A program made the translations under genes and the position numbers. From Rhizorhabdus histidinilytica (lineage in GTDB: Bacteria > Pseudomonadota > Alphaproteobacteria > Sphingomonadales > Sphingomonadaceae), in the NCBI RefSeq assembly GCF_900167915.1, contig NZ_FUYM01000004.1:372001-436000 (forward strand): a stretch of DNA of 64,000 nt. The letters are read 5' to 3'. The notes beneath the pieces were generated by a model that was given only the letters and a program-made list of their open reading frames with translations, was not told where the DNA came from and ran no database searches. Positions 54,660 to 63,064 of the stretch are shown one piece after another; position 1 is the first letter of the stretch; every line of letters starts with the position of its first letter.

Positions 54660-57273
54660 GGATCGTCTCCCTGGTTCGGCCGGCATCGGCGAGGATGCGG
54701 GCGAGGGCGGGCCGGCAGGACCCGCAATTGGTGCCTGCGCCGATCGCCTTGCCGATCGCGCCGACATCGGCGAGCTGCTGCTCGGCGATGGCCGCGACGA
54801 TCGTCTTGAGGCCGATGTCGAAGCAGACGCAGACCACCGGCCCGCGATCGGGCATGGCGCCCGGCGCCCGGCCCGCCAGCAGCGTCGGCGCCACCTGCGG
54901 CGCGTCGAGCTGCGCGATCAGCCAGTCGCGACCGGGCAGCTCGCCGGCCCGGGTGAGGAACAGCGCCGCCGCCAGCCGATCCTGCGCGATCACCGCCACC
55001 CGGCGGGTCCCGCGCGCCGGATCGCTGGCCTCCATCCGAGCGCCCGCGGGAAGCCAGCCGTCGAGCGCCGCGGCATCGCCGATGCCGGCCAGTTCGTAGA
55101 GCGTGCCGCCGGCGACGGTTATCCGCGTCGCCCATAGGGCGGGAGGCAGGCCCGCCGGGCCCGCTTCTCCGCGCAGGACCAGGAAGGCGCGCCATTCGAT
55201 CGCGACCTTCTCGACCCGCGCCGGGGTCGACTTGAAGCCGGGCTGGCCCGAATGCGGGTCGGTCAGCGGCCGGGGCAGCAGGCCGGTGCGGCCGCCGGTC
55301 GACTGGCGGTCGGTCCAGTGGATCGGGGTGAAGATCTCGCCCCGGCGCTGGCCTTCGCTCGCGGCGACGCGAAACAGGCTGGCGCCCTGCGGCGTCGCGA
55401 CCCGGGCGATGTCGCCATCGTCGAGGCCGAACCGCAGGGCGTCCGCGGGGTTGATCTCGACCAGCGGCTCCGCACGATGGCGTGCGAGCTTGGGCGACAG
55501 GCCGGTGCGGGTCATCGTGTGCCATTGGTCGCGATAACGGCCGGTGTTGAGGGTCAGCGGCCAGTCGCGCAACGTCTCGGGCAGCGTGGCCTGCGCCACC
55601 GGCACCAGCCGCGCCCGCCCATCCGGCGTCGGGAAGCGGCCGTCGGCGAAAGGCCGATCCTGCCAACGCATCGGCTCCATCGTCTCATAGGCGGGGTTGC
55701 CGATCGCGCCATGGATCGAAAGGTCGAATAGCCGGGTGCCGCCATTCTCATAGGCCGAGAGGCGGGCATGCTCGCGATAGATGTCGGCCGGCCGATCATA
55801 GCTGAAGGCGCTGGCCCAGCCCATGCGCGCGGCGACCTCCTTGACGATCCACCAGTCGGGCTTAGCCTCGCCGGGCGGCGCCAGCACCGGGCGCTGGCGG
55901 CTGATGCGCCGTTCGCTGTTGGTGACGGTGCCGTCCTTCTCGGCCCAGGCGGCAGCGGGCAGGCGGACATGGGCGAAACGGCCCGTGTCGGTATCGGCCA
56001 TCACGTCCGAGACCACGACGAACGGGCAGGCGGCCAGCGCATCGCGCACCCGGCCCGCGTCGGGCATCGATACGGCGGGGTTGGTCGCCATCACCCACAG
56101 CGCCTTGACCCGCCCTTCCCCGATCGCCCTGAACATCTCGACCGCCTTGAGGCCCGGCTTCGTCGCCATCGCCGGCGCGGACCAGAAGCGCCCGACGCGC
56201 GCGACCTCATCCGGGGCGAAGCCCATATGCGCGGCGAGGGTCGAGGCGAGCCCGCCGACCTCGCGCCCGCCCATCGCATTGGGCTGGCCGGTGATCGAGA
56301 AGGGCGCCGCGCCCGGCTTGCCGATCCGCCCGGTGGCGAGATGGACGTTGATGATCGCGTTGACCTGATCGGTGCCGCGCAGCGCCTGGTTGATCCCCTG
56401 GCTGAACAGCGTGACGGTGCGGGGATGGGCGGCGAACAGCTCGTAGAAGCGCAACAGCGCTTCGGGCGCGACCTCGCACGTCCTGGCCACCGTCCGGGGA
56501 TCGCCGCCATCGCCGATCATGTCCCAGAAACGGTCGGGCACCGACAGGCTGGCGTCGACGAACGCCCGGTCGATCAGCCCCGCCCGCCGGCAATGGGCGA
56601 GCAGACCGTTCATCAGCGCGACGTCGCTGCCCGGCCGGATCGGCAGGTGCAGGTCGGCATCCTCGCAGGTCTCGGTACGACGCGGATCGATCACGACGAG
56701 CTTCGCGCCGCGCTTCTCGCGGGCGGCCTGGATGCGCTGATAGACGATCGGGTGGCACCAGGCGGTGTTGGAGCCGACCAGGATGAACAGGTCCGCCTCG
56801 TCGAGATCGTCATAGCTGGCCGACACGACGTCCTCGCCGAAGGCGCGGAGGTGGCCCGCGACCGCGCTCGACATGCACAGCCGCGAATTGGTGTCGATAT
56901 TGGCCGAGCCGATGAAGCCCTTCATCAGCTTGTTGGCGACATAATAATCCTCGGTCAGGAGCTGGCCCGAGACGTAGAAGGCGACGCTGTCGGGCCCGTG
57001 CCTGGCGATCGTCTCCCGGAAGCGGCGGGCGACGAGGTCGAGCGCCTTGTCCCACCCGGTTCCCCTGTCGCCGACCATCGGATGGAGCAACCGGCCCGAC
57101 AGGCCGACCGTCTCGCCCAGATGGGTGCCCTTCGAACAGAGCCGGCCACGATTGGCGGGATGATCGGGATCGCCCGCGATCGTCACGGCCCGCTCGCCGG
57201 TCCCGGTGGCCAGCACGCCGCAGCCGACTCCGCAATAGGGACAGGTGGTGCGGACCGGCACCGGGTCGCTCAT
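54646..57273 (-). CDS. nasA: Assimilatory nitrate reductase, catalytic subunit
   Basis: 875 residues from ATG 57273, overlapping the nirD stop (ATGA). The N-terminal [4Fe-4S] site uses Cys11, Cys14, Cys18 and Cys46 (CPYCGVGCG and LCSKG). Then come the molybdopterin domains with TNSRLCMSSAV, SNTAWCHPI and GSDVALMNGLLAHC. The C-terminal roughly 60 residues are a BFD-like [2Fe-2S] domain (VVCVCFDIGLKTIV and GTNCGSCRPALARIL). It reduces nitrate to nitrite in the cytoplasm with electrons from NAD(P)H or ferredoxin. The fused BFD domain is known in other proteobacterial NasA proteins. It lies in a nirB-nirD-nasA-cobA operon. Confidence 0.95.
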   Translation of the reverse strand: MSDPVPVRTTCPYCGVGCGVLATGTGERAVTIAGDPDHPANRGRLCSKGTHLGETVGLSGRLLHPMVGDRGTGWDKALDLVARRFRETIARHGPDSVAFYVSGQLLTEDYYVANKLMKGFIGSANIDTNSRLCMSSAVAGHLRAFGEDVVSASYDDLDEADLFILVGSNTAWCHPIVYQRIQAAREKRGAKLVVIDPRRTETCEDADLHLPIRPGSDVALMNGLLAHCRRAGLIDRAFVDASLSVPDRFWDMIGDGGDPRTVARTCEVAPEALLRFYELFAAHPRTVTLFSQGINQALRGTDQVNAIINVHLATGRIGKPGAAPFSITGQPNAMGGREVGGLASTLAAHMGFAPDEVARVGRFWSAPAMATKPGLKAVEMFRAIGEGRVKALWVMATNPAVSMPDAGRVRDALAACPFVVVSDVMADTDTGRFAHVRLPAAAWAEKDGTVTNSERRISRQRPVLAPPGEAKPDWWIVKEVAARMGWASAFSYDRPADIYREHARLSAYENGGTRLFDLSIHGAIGNPAYETMEPMRWQDRPFADGRFPTPDGRARLVPVAQATLPETLRDWPLTLNTGRYRDQWHTMTRTGLSPKLARHRAEPLVEINPADALRFGLDDGDIARVATPQGASLFRVAASEGQRRGEIFTPIHWTDRQSTGGRTGLLPRPLTDPHSGQPGFKSTPARVEKVAIEWRAFLVLRGEAGPAGLPPALWATRITVAGGTLYELAGIGDAAALDGWLPAGARMEASDPARGTRRVAVIAQDRLAAALFLTRAGELPGRDWLIAQLDAPQVAPTLLAGRAPGAMPDRGPVVCVCFDIGLKTIVAAIAEQQLADVGAIGKAIGAGTNCGSCRPALARILADAGRTRETIHAAG

Positions 57274-57617
57274 GCCGCAGCCAGCATCGCCAGCATCGCG
57301 ACCCGCGAAACCAGGACGCGGCCCGCATCGGCGCGTACCGGGATGGTCGGCACGCAGCCTTCGTCCTCGCCCAGCGCCTCGCCGGTCGACAGCGAGATGC
57401 GCCAATTGTGCAGCGGGCAGGTCACCGCCTCGCCATGGACGATGCCCTGGCTCAGATGCCCCTGCTTGTGCGGGCAGCGGTTGACGAGGGCATAGAGCCT
57501 GTTGCCCGCGGTGCGGAAGATCGCGATCTCCTCGCCGTTCGCGGCCTTGATGGTGCGGGCGCCGCGCAGCGGTATCTCCACCAGCGCTCCCACGTCGATC
57601 CAGTCTCCGGTCATCAT
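57270..57617 (-). CDS. nirD: Nitrite reductase small subunit with intact Rieske motif
   Basis: 115 residues. Its start overlaps the nirB stop (ATG 57617 or 57614) and its own stop overlaps the nasA start. It has a Rieske-fold domain with all four ligands Cys48, His50, Cys67, His70 (RCPHKQG and TCPLHNW). In the E. coli type NirD the cluster ligands are lost, so this copy may still carry a [2Fe-2S] centre. NirD forms the NAD(P)H nitrite reductase with NirB. Motif wording NRCPHKQGHLSQGIVHG is typical of NirD proteins. Confidence 0.93.
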   Translation of the reverse strand: MMTGDWIDVGALVEIPLRGARTIKAANGEEIAIFRTAGNRLYALVNRCPHKQGHLSQGIVHGEAVTCPLHNWRISLSTGEALGEDEGCVPTIPVRADAGRVLVSRVAMLAMLAAA

Positions 57618-60133
57618 CGCGCTCCCTCCGCGGCCAGGATTTCGAGGGGGCGGAATTCGCCGAGATGGGCATGCTGCTCGCGGTGCTTGCCGGCGGCGCG
57701 GGCGGCCCAGGGATCATCCTGCGAGAAGCTCTGCGAGAAGAGGAAGCGCGCGGTCAGCGCCTCGCGGCCGACGACGTCCTCGACGATGCGGCGGCGGACA
57801 TGGTCGATGCCCACCCGCTCGATCCATGGCGCGGTCCGCTCGAGATACCAGGCCTCCTCGCGGTAGAGCTGGATGAAGGCGGCGATATGGTCGAGCGCCT
57901 GCTGCTCGGTCGCCACCTTGCACAGCAGGTCGGTGCCGCGCAGCTTGATGCCGCCATTGCCGCCGACGTGCAGCTCATAGCCGCTGTCGACGCAGATCAC
58001 GCCGAAATCCTTGATCGTCGCCTCGGCGCAGTTGCGCGGGCAGCCCGACACCGCGATCTTGAACTTGTGGGGCATCCACGAGCCCCAGCTCATCTTCTCC
58101 GCCTTGACGCCGAGGCCGGTCGAATCCTGCGTGCCGAAGCGGCACCATTCCGAACCGACGCAGGTCTTCACCGTGCGCAACGCCTTGCCATAGGCATGGC
58201 CCGAGACCATGCCGGCGGCGTTGAGGTCGGCCCAGACGGCGGGCAGGTCCTCCTTCCTGATCCCGAAGATGTCGAGCCGCTGGCCGCCGGTCACCTTGAC
58301 CATCGGCGCGTCATATTTCTCGACCACGTCGGCGATCGCGCGCAGCTCGCGCGGGTTGGTCAGCCCGCCCCACATGCGCGGCACCACCGAATAGGTGCCG
58401 TCCTTCTGGATGTTGGCGTGGAGGCGTTCGTTGACGAAGCGGCTCTGCTGGTCGTCGACATAGTCGCCGGGCCAGGCGCAGAGCAGATAATAGTTGAGCG
58501 CCGGGCGGCAGGAGGAGCAGCCGTCGGGCGTCGTCCAGTGCAGCTTCTGCATCACCTCGGGGATCGAACGCAGTTCCTGCGCGACGATCTCGCGGCGGAC
58601 GTCGCCATGGGTGAAGCTGCTGCACGGGCAGATCGTCTTCGGCCCGGACTCGACCTCGTCGCCCAAAGCGAGGGCGAGGATGGTCTCGACCAGCCCGGTG
58701 CAGGAGCCGCAGCTCGCCGAGGCCTTGCAGGTCGCGCGCACCGCGTCGAGGCTGCACGCCCCTGCCTGGATCGCGGCGACGACCTTGCCCTTGGAGACGC
58801 CGTTGCAGCCGCAGATCTCGGCATCGTCCGAGAGCGCCGCAACGGCCGCCTTAGGGTCCGCCTGCCCCCCTCCCTGGGCGAAGGCCTGTCCGAAGATGAT
58901 CAGGTCGCGGATGGACGAGACGTCGTCGCCCTTCCTCAGCAGGTCGAAATACCAGCTTCCGTCGGCGGTATCGCCGTAGAGCACCGCGCCGACGACCTTG
59001 TCCTCGCGCAGTACCAACCGCTTGTAGACGCCGCGCGCCGCGTCGCGCAGGACGATGTCCTCCGCCCCGTCGCCGCCCGAGAAGTCGCCCGCCGAGAAGA
59101 CGTCGATGCCCGAGACCTTGAGCTTGGTCGAGGTGACCGAGCCGCGATAGCCGCTCGGCTCCGCGACCAGCCCGTCGGCCAGCGCGCGGCACATTTCCCA
59201 CAGCGGGGCGACGAGGCCGTAGACCTGTCCGTCATGCTCGACGCATTCGCCGACCGCGAGGATCGCCGGATCGCTGGTCACCATATGGTCGTCGACCTGG
59301 ATGCCGCGCCCGACCGCCAGCCCCGCTTCGCGCGCCAGCGCCGTCGACGGGCGGATGCCGACCGCCATGACGACCAGGCTGGCCGGGATGGTGCGGCCGT
59401 CCTTCAGCGCCACGCCCTCGACCTGGCCCTCGCCGACGATCGCCGCCGTGTCGGCGCCGGTCAGGATGGTCTGGCCGCGCCGTTCCAGCTCGGTCTTGAG
59501 CAGCCAGCCTGCCGCTTCGTCGAGCTGCCGCTCCATCAGGGTCGGCATCAGGTGGAGCACGGTCACCTTCATGCCGCGCAGGCTGAGGCCATGCGCCGCC
59601 TCCAGCCCCAGCAGGCCGCCGCCGATGACGACGGCGTCGCCGCCCCGATCGGCCGCCGCCAGCATCGCGTCGACGTCCTTCATGTCGCGGAAACTGATCA
59701 CGCCGGGCAGGTCCTTGCCCGGCACCGGGATGATGAAGGGATCGGAGCCGGTCGCGATCAGCAGGCGATCATAACCGACCGTGCGGCCGCTGTTCGCGGT
59801 GACCGTGCGGGCGGCGCGGTCGATCGCGACGACCGGGTCGCCCGCGACCAGATCGATGCCGTTGTCGGCATACCAGGCGGCATCGTTGATCACGATCTCG
59901 TCGAAGCTCTTCTCGCCGGCCAGCACCGGTGACAGCATGATCCGGTTGTAGTTCACATGCGGCTCGGCGCCGAAGATCGTGATGCGGAACCGGCCCGGAT
60001 CACGCGCCAATATCTCCTCGACCGCGCGGCAGCCCGCCATGCCGTTGCCGATGACGACGAGGCGCTGCGTCCCGACCGTGTCGGAAGCGTCGTCGCGATC
60101 CTCGGCGCCGATGCCCGTGCCCTGAAAATCCAT
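57614..60133 (-). CDS. nirB: Nitrite reductase [NAD(P)H] large subunit
   Basis: 839 residues from ATG 60133, preceded by GGAG at 8 nt; a longer frame adds 11 codons inside the leader hairpin. It has an N-terminal FAD/NAD domain (VVIGNGMAGCRAVEEIL and VVIGGGLLGLEAAHGL), a BFD-like [2Fe-2S] domain (ICGCNGVSKGKVVAAI and SASCGSCTGLVE), and a second cysteine pair block near GCSSCRPALNYYLL. The siroheme/[4Fe-4S] C-terminal part has CVGSEWCRFGTQDS and SGCPRNCAEATIKDFGVI. It reduces nitrite to ammonium with NAD(P)H, six electrons. It starts an operon behind a leader with a strong terminator-like hairpin. Confidence 0.95.
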   Translation of the reverse strand: MDFQGTGIGAEDRDDASDTVGTQRLVVIGNGMAGCRAVEEILARDPGRFRITIFGAEPHVNYNRIMLSPVLAGEKSFDEIVINDAAWYADNGIDLVAGDPVVAIDRAARTVTANSGRTVGYDRLLIATGSDPFIIPVPGKDLPGVISFRDMKDVDAMLAAADRGGDAVVIGGGLLGLEAAHGLSLRGMKVTVLHLMPTLMERQLDEAAGWLLKTELERRGQTILTGADTAAIVGEGQVEGVALKDGRTIPASLVVMAVGIRPSTALAREAGLAVGRGIQVDDHMVTSDPAILAVGECVEHDGQVYGLVAPLWEMCRALADGLVAEPSGYRGSVTSTKLKVSGIDVFSAGDFSGGDGAEDIVLRDAARGVYKRLVLREDKVVGAVLYGDTADGSWYFDLLRKGDDVSSIRDLIIFGQAFAQGGGQADPKAAVAALSDDAEICGCNGVSKGKVVAAIQAGACSLDAVRATCKASASCGSCTGLVETILALALGDEVESGPKTICPCSSFTHGDVRREIVAQELRSIPEVMQKLHWTTPDGCSSCRPALNYYLLCAWPGDYVDDQQSRFVNERLHANIQKDGTYSVVPRMWGGLTNPRELRAIADVVEKYDAPMVKVTGGQRLDIFGIRKEDLPAVWADLNAAGMVSGHAYGKALRTVKTCVGSEWCRFGTQDSTGLGVKAEKMSWGSWMPHKFKIAVSGCPRNCAEATIKDFGVICVDSGYELHVGGNGGIKLRGTDLLCKVATEQQALDHIAAFIQLYREEAWYLERTAPWIERVGIDHVRRRIVEDVVGREALTARFLFSQSFSQDDPWAARAAGKHREQHAHLGEFRPLEILAAEGAR

Positions 60134-60155
60134 CTTCCAAGCTCCAGAAACGAAA

Positions 60156-60204
60156 AAGGCCGCCATGCGGACGCTGGAAGATCCAGCGCCTGCATGGCGG
60201 CCTT
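60156..60204 (-). promoter_or_regulatory. Terminator-like hairpin in the nirB leader (candidate attenuator)
   Basis: Outer arms AAGGCCGCCATGC (60156-60168) and GCATGGCGGCCTT (60192-60204) pair perfectly. Inner arms CGCTGGA (60072+... i.e. 60172-60178) and TCCAGCG (60182-60188) pair perfectly with a 3-nt loop. On the minus strand TTTTTCG follows at once, so the structure is a textbook terminator 20 nt upstream of the nirB ATG. A terminator inside a leader suggests regulated readthrough, as with NasT/NasR ANTAR antiterminators. Confidence 0.75.
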
Positions 60205-60311
60205 GCCATCATCGCGAACCGGCGAACCTGCCGGGACGATGCATCCGCGACACCCGACCCTGGATGTCTCGGACTATGTTCGATCGGACGACCTTGCCCG
60301 TTCGAAAAGAA

Positions 60312-60332
60312 GATGGCGCGAATCGCGCCATC
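60312..60332 (-). terminator. Intrinsic terminator of the porin gene
   Basis: GATGGCGC (60312-60319) and GCGCCATC (60325-60332) form a stem with a 5-nt loop, 30 nt beyond the porin stop on the minus strand. TTCTTTT follows the stem directly. The nirB operon therefore likely has its own promoter between about 60310 and 60205, with the leader attenuator behind it. Confidence 0.7.
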
Positions 60333-60362
60333 GCTCAAGTAAAATTTTGCACTGCGGCATGG

Positions 60363-61568
60363 TCAGAAAGTCCAATCAGCCTGCAGCCAGAATTTGCGGG
60401 TGTCGGTGGCGAAGCGCTTCGCCCGATAGTCGGCATAGCGCGCGCCGAGCGTCGTGCGCCCGAGCTTGGCGGTGACGAGCAGGTCGAGTTCGTCGCCATA
60501 ACGGAGGTGGAGCCGGTCGCTGTCGAAGCGATGCCAGGCCGCCTGGATCGAGATCAAGTCGAACGCTCCGGCCTTCGTCCAGCCATGGCCGGCGCCGACG
60601 TAGAGATCGCGGACGCCATTGGGTGGCGTGATCAGGAACTTGTCGGCCCAGCCCTGGAATTTGAAGCCGGTGGCCAGCGGCGTCTGGAAACTGGTCAGCG
60701 CCGCGCCATGGCTTGCGCCAAGCCGTTCATAGCCGAGGTTGATCCTGAATGCCGCGATGTCGAGCGTCGCGTCGGCCAGATGATAGTCGGCATGATAGGC
60801 GTTGGGGTTGCGATGCCAGTCGCTCTGCCGGGCATAGCTGAGGACGTAGGAGAGCTTGACCGCGCGCGCCAACGGACGGCTTCCGGAAAGGCGCGCGCCA
60901 TAGGTCTGGCTCGACAGTGCGAAGCCCTGCGCCGCCGCCTCATCCTGGTCGACCAGATAGGCGAAGCCGCCGAGCGTGCCGATCGGCGTAGCATAGCCGA
61001 TGGTGGCGAAGACATTATCGCCCGAAACCGCCTGCTGCCGCGCGCCCCGCCCGTCGATGCCCCAGATGGTGCGCGCCGACCAGGCATAGCTGACATCGAC
61101 CTTCAGCTTGGGCAGGCCCGTCCATTCGGCGCGCACGGCATCAAAGGTCTGGCCATTGTCGCGGAAGCCGACCGCGCCGACGAAGCGCTCGTCATCGATC
61201 GCGATCCGCTGGCGTCCCGCGGTCAGCGCCAGCGCCCTGGTCTTGTAGCGGAGCTGGGCACGGTAGAGGCCGATCGACTGCGGATCGGCGACCAGCGGCC
61301 GGGTCGCAGCCCCCCTGAGGCCGTCATAATAATCGTCGATAGCGGCCAGCGCCCCCTGCCCCTCGACCAGCGCGGACCAGGCCCCGCTGCTGGCCTGCAA
61401 CCCGCCGCGGAGGCGCAGGGTCAGCGCGTCGGCCCTGTCGGGAAGGCCGTCCTGGTCGGCATGTTCATAGCGGATACGGGCGTCGATCAGCGGCTCGAGC
61501 GCGATCTTTTCGGCGCAGGCGGGCCCTGCGGCGGCCAGCAGGGCCGCCGTCGCGATGATGGTCTTCAT
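60363..61568 (-). CDS. Outer-membrane porin (alginate export/OprB-like beta barrel)
   Basis: 401 residues from ATG 61568, preceded by AAAGGGG, with a clean signal peptide (MKTIIATAALLAAAGPACA). The rest is rich in alternating beta-strand sequence such as LRGGLQASSGAWSALVEGQGAL and TAGRQRIAIDDERFVGAVGFRDNGQTFDAVRAEW, resembling the alginate-export domain family of porins. The end KFWLQADWTF gives the terminal Phe of a barrel. It lies between the transporter gene and nirB, so it is probably an outer-membrane channel for nitrate or nitrite. It appears to be co-transcribed with the transporter (59 bp gap) and ends at a terminator. Confidence 0.82.
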   Translation of the reverse strand: MKTIIATAALLAAAGPACAEKIALEPLIDARIRYEHADQDGLPDRADALTLRLRGGLQASSGAWSALVEGQGALAAIDDYYDGLRGAATRPLVADPQSIGLYRAQLRYKTRALALTAGRQRIAIDDERFVGAVGFRDNGQTFDAVRAEWTGLPKLKVDVSYAWSARTIWGIDGRGARQQAVSGDNVFATIGYATPIGTLGGFAYLVDQDEAAAQGFALSSQTYGARLSGSRPLARAVKLSYVLSYARQSDWHRNPNAYHADYHLADATLDIAAFRINLGYERLGASHGAALTSFQTPLATGFKFQGWADKFLITPPNGVRDLYVGAGHGWTKAGAFDLISIQAAWHRFDSDRLHLRYGDELDLLVTAKLGRTTLGARYADYRAKRFATDTRKFWLQADWTF

Positions 61569-61627
61569 GGGAACCCCTTTCGGATGCGGGCGCCGCCTCC
61601 CTGACGGCACCCGGACCTCACATCAGG

Positions 61628-62872
61628 TCAGATGCGGACACCGGTTTTCGCCGCCTCCCAGTCGCGGCGCCAACGCCGCTTGACCCCGGCCAGCGCCACG
61701 AAGGCGAGCAGGCAAAGGCCGGCGAATACCAGGAAGCCGGACTGGTAGCTGCCGCTGAATTGCTTGGCGAAACCCAGCGATGAGGAGAGGTAGAAGCCGC
61801 CGATGCCGCCCGCCATGCCGACCAGGCCGGTCATCACGCCGATCTCGGCCCGGAAGCGCTGCGGGACGAGCTGGAACACCGATCCGTTGCCGGTGCCGAG
61901 CGCGAGCATCGCGACGACGAAGGTAGCGAGCGCCGCCCCGACCGTATGCGCCGCGCTGACCCCGGCCAGTGCCGCCGCCGCGACCAGATAGACGATCGAC
62001 AGCGCCTTTACCCCGCCGATCCGATCGGCCAGCGCGCCGCCGAGTGGGCGGACCAGCGATCCGGCGAAGACGCAGGCGGCGGTGCAATAGCCGGCCATCA
62101 CCGCGGTCAGGCCGAACTGGTCGGTGAAGTAGATCGGCAGCGATGCGGCAAGGCCGACGAAGCCGCCGAAGGTGACGCTGTAGAACAGCATCAGCCACCA
62201 GGCGTCGACGGTCCTGAGCGGTTCGAGATAGGCGGCCAGCTTCTTCGGCGCCGGCGCGCCCGGCGCGTCCTTCGCCATCAGCATATAGGCGACGAAGACC
62301 AGGACCAGCGGAATGCAGGCGAGACCCAGCACCGCGTTCCAGCCGAACAGATGCGCGAGGCCCGGCGCGAACAGCGCCGCGAGCACGGTGCCCGAATTGC
62401 CCATGCCGGCGATGCCCATCGCCTTGCCCTGATGCTCCGGCGGATACCAGCGGCTGGCGAGCGGCAGCGCGATCGCGAAGCTCGCCCCGGCGAAGCCGAG
62501 GACGACGCCCAGCGCCAGCGTGCCCGCGAAGCTGGTCACGCCCGTCAGCCAGGCCGTGAACAGGCCTGCGATGACGATGAGCTGGCTGATCGCGCCCGAT
62601 CGCTTCGGCCCGATCCGATCGACCAGCAGGCCGTTGACGACGCGCAGGATCGCACCCGCCAGGGTCGGAGTCGCAACCATCAGCCCCTTCTGCGCCGGCG
62701 TGAGGCCGAGCGATGCGGCGATGTCGGGGCCGAGCGGGCCGAGCATCACCCAGACCATGAAGGCCAGGTCGAAATAGAGAAAGGCCGCGATCAGCGTGGG
62801 CTTGTGCCCTGCGCTCCAGAAACCGTCGCCCTTCGCCGGGCGATCCTGATCTTCCCAATATGCGGTAGCCAT
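61628..62872 (-). CDS. narK: NarK-type nitrate/nitrite MFS transporter
   Basis: 414 residues, 12 membrane spans. Nitrate/nitrite porter signatures: the first in GFAGASFAIALPLASRWYPPEHQGKAMGIAGMGNSG and the second in GLVGMAGGIGGFYLSS, with substrate-contact arginines in the LRVVNGLL and SLVRPLGG helices. ATG 62872 follows GGGGG by 7 nt. The gene stands behind a leader with a terminator-like hairpin and precedes the porin gene. It would import nitrate for the NasA/NirBD pathway. It could equally be called NasA-type permease; narK is used as a family name. Confidence 0.9.
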   Translation of the reverse strand: MATAYWEDQDRPAKGDGFWSAGHKPTLIAAFLYFDLAFMVWVMLGPLGPDIAASLGLTPAQKGLMVATPTLAGAILRVVNGLLVDRIGPKRSGAISQLIVIAGLFTAWLTGVTSFAGTLALGVVLGFAGASFAIALPLASRWYPPEHQGKAMGIAGMGNSGTVLAALFAPGLAHLFGWNAVLGLACIPLVLVFVAYMLMAKDAPGAPAPKKLAAYLEPLRTVDAWWLMLFYSVTFGGFVGLAASLPIYFTDQFGLTAVMAGYCTAACVFAGSLVRPLGGALADRIGGVKALSIVYLVAAAALAGVSAAHTVGAALATFVVAMLALGTGNGSVFQLVPQRFRAEIGVMTGLVGMAGGIGGFYLSSSLGFAKQFSGSYQSGFLVFAGLCLLAFVALAGVKRRWRRDWEAAKTGVRI

Positions 62873-62904
62873 ATGCCAGCCCCCAATCTCGTGGAAAAAC
62901 GAAA

Positions 62905-62950
62905 AAAGCCGCCTCCGATCAGCCCTTGGCGGGGATCGGACAGCGGCTTT
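62905..62950 (-). promoter_or_regulatory. Terminator-like hairpin in the transporter leader (candidate attenuator)
   Basis: Arms AAAGCCGC (62905-62912) with GCGGCTTT (62943-62950), and TCCGATC... inner arms TCCGATC (62914-62920) with GATCGGA (62934-62940), form a long stem. On the minus strand it runs into TTTTTTCGTTTTT, closely matching the TTTTTCGTTT after the nirB hairpin. An extra hairpin AACGCC-GGG-GGCGTT lies just upstream (62967-62981). The 192-bp region 62873-63064 has no gene and fits a NasT-type antitermination leader. Confidence 0.7.
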
Positions 62951-63064
62951 GCTGCTATTCGCTGGAAACGCCCCCGGCGTTGGGAGCAGGTTCCTCTGGG
63001 CGCGCTTCGTCGCGCGACGGACCCTTGATCGGCTATCGGCGCCTTGTTCGCAAGTGCAAAAAAA

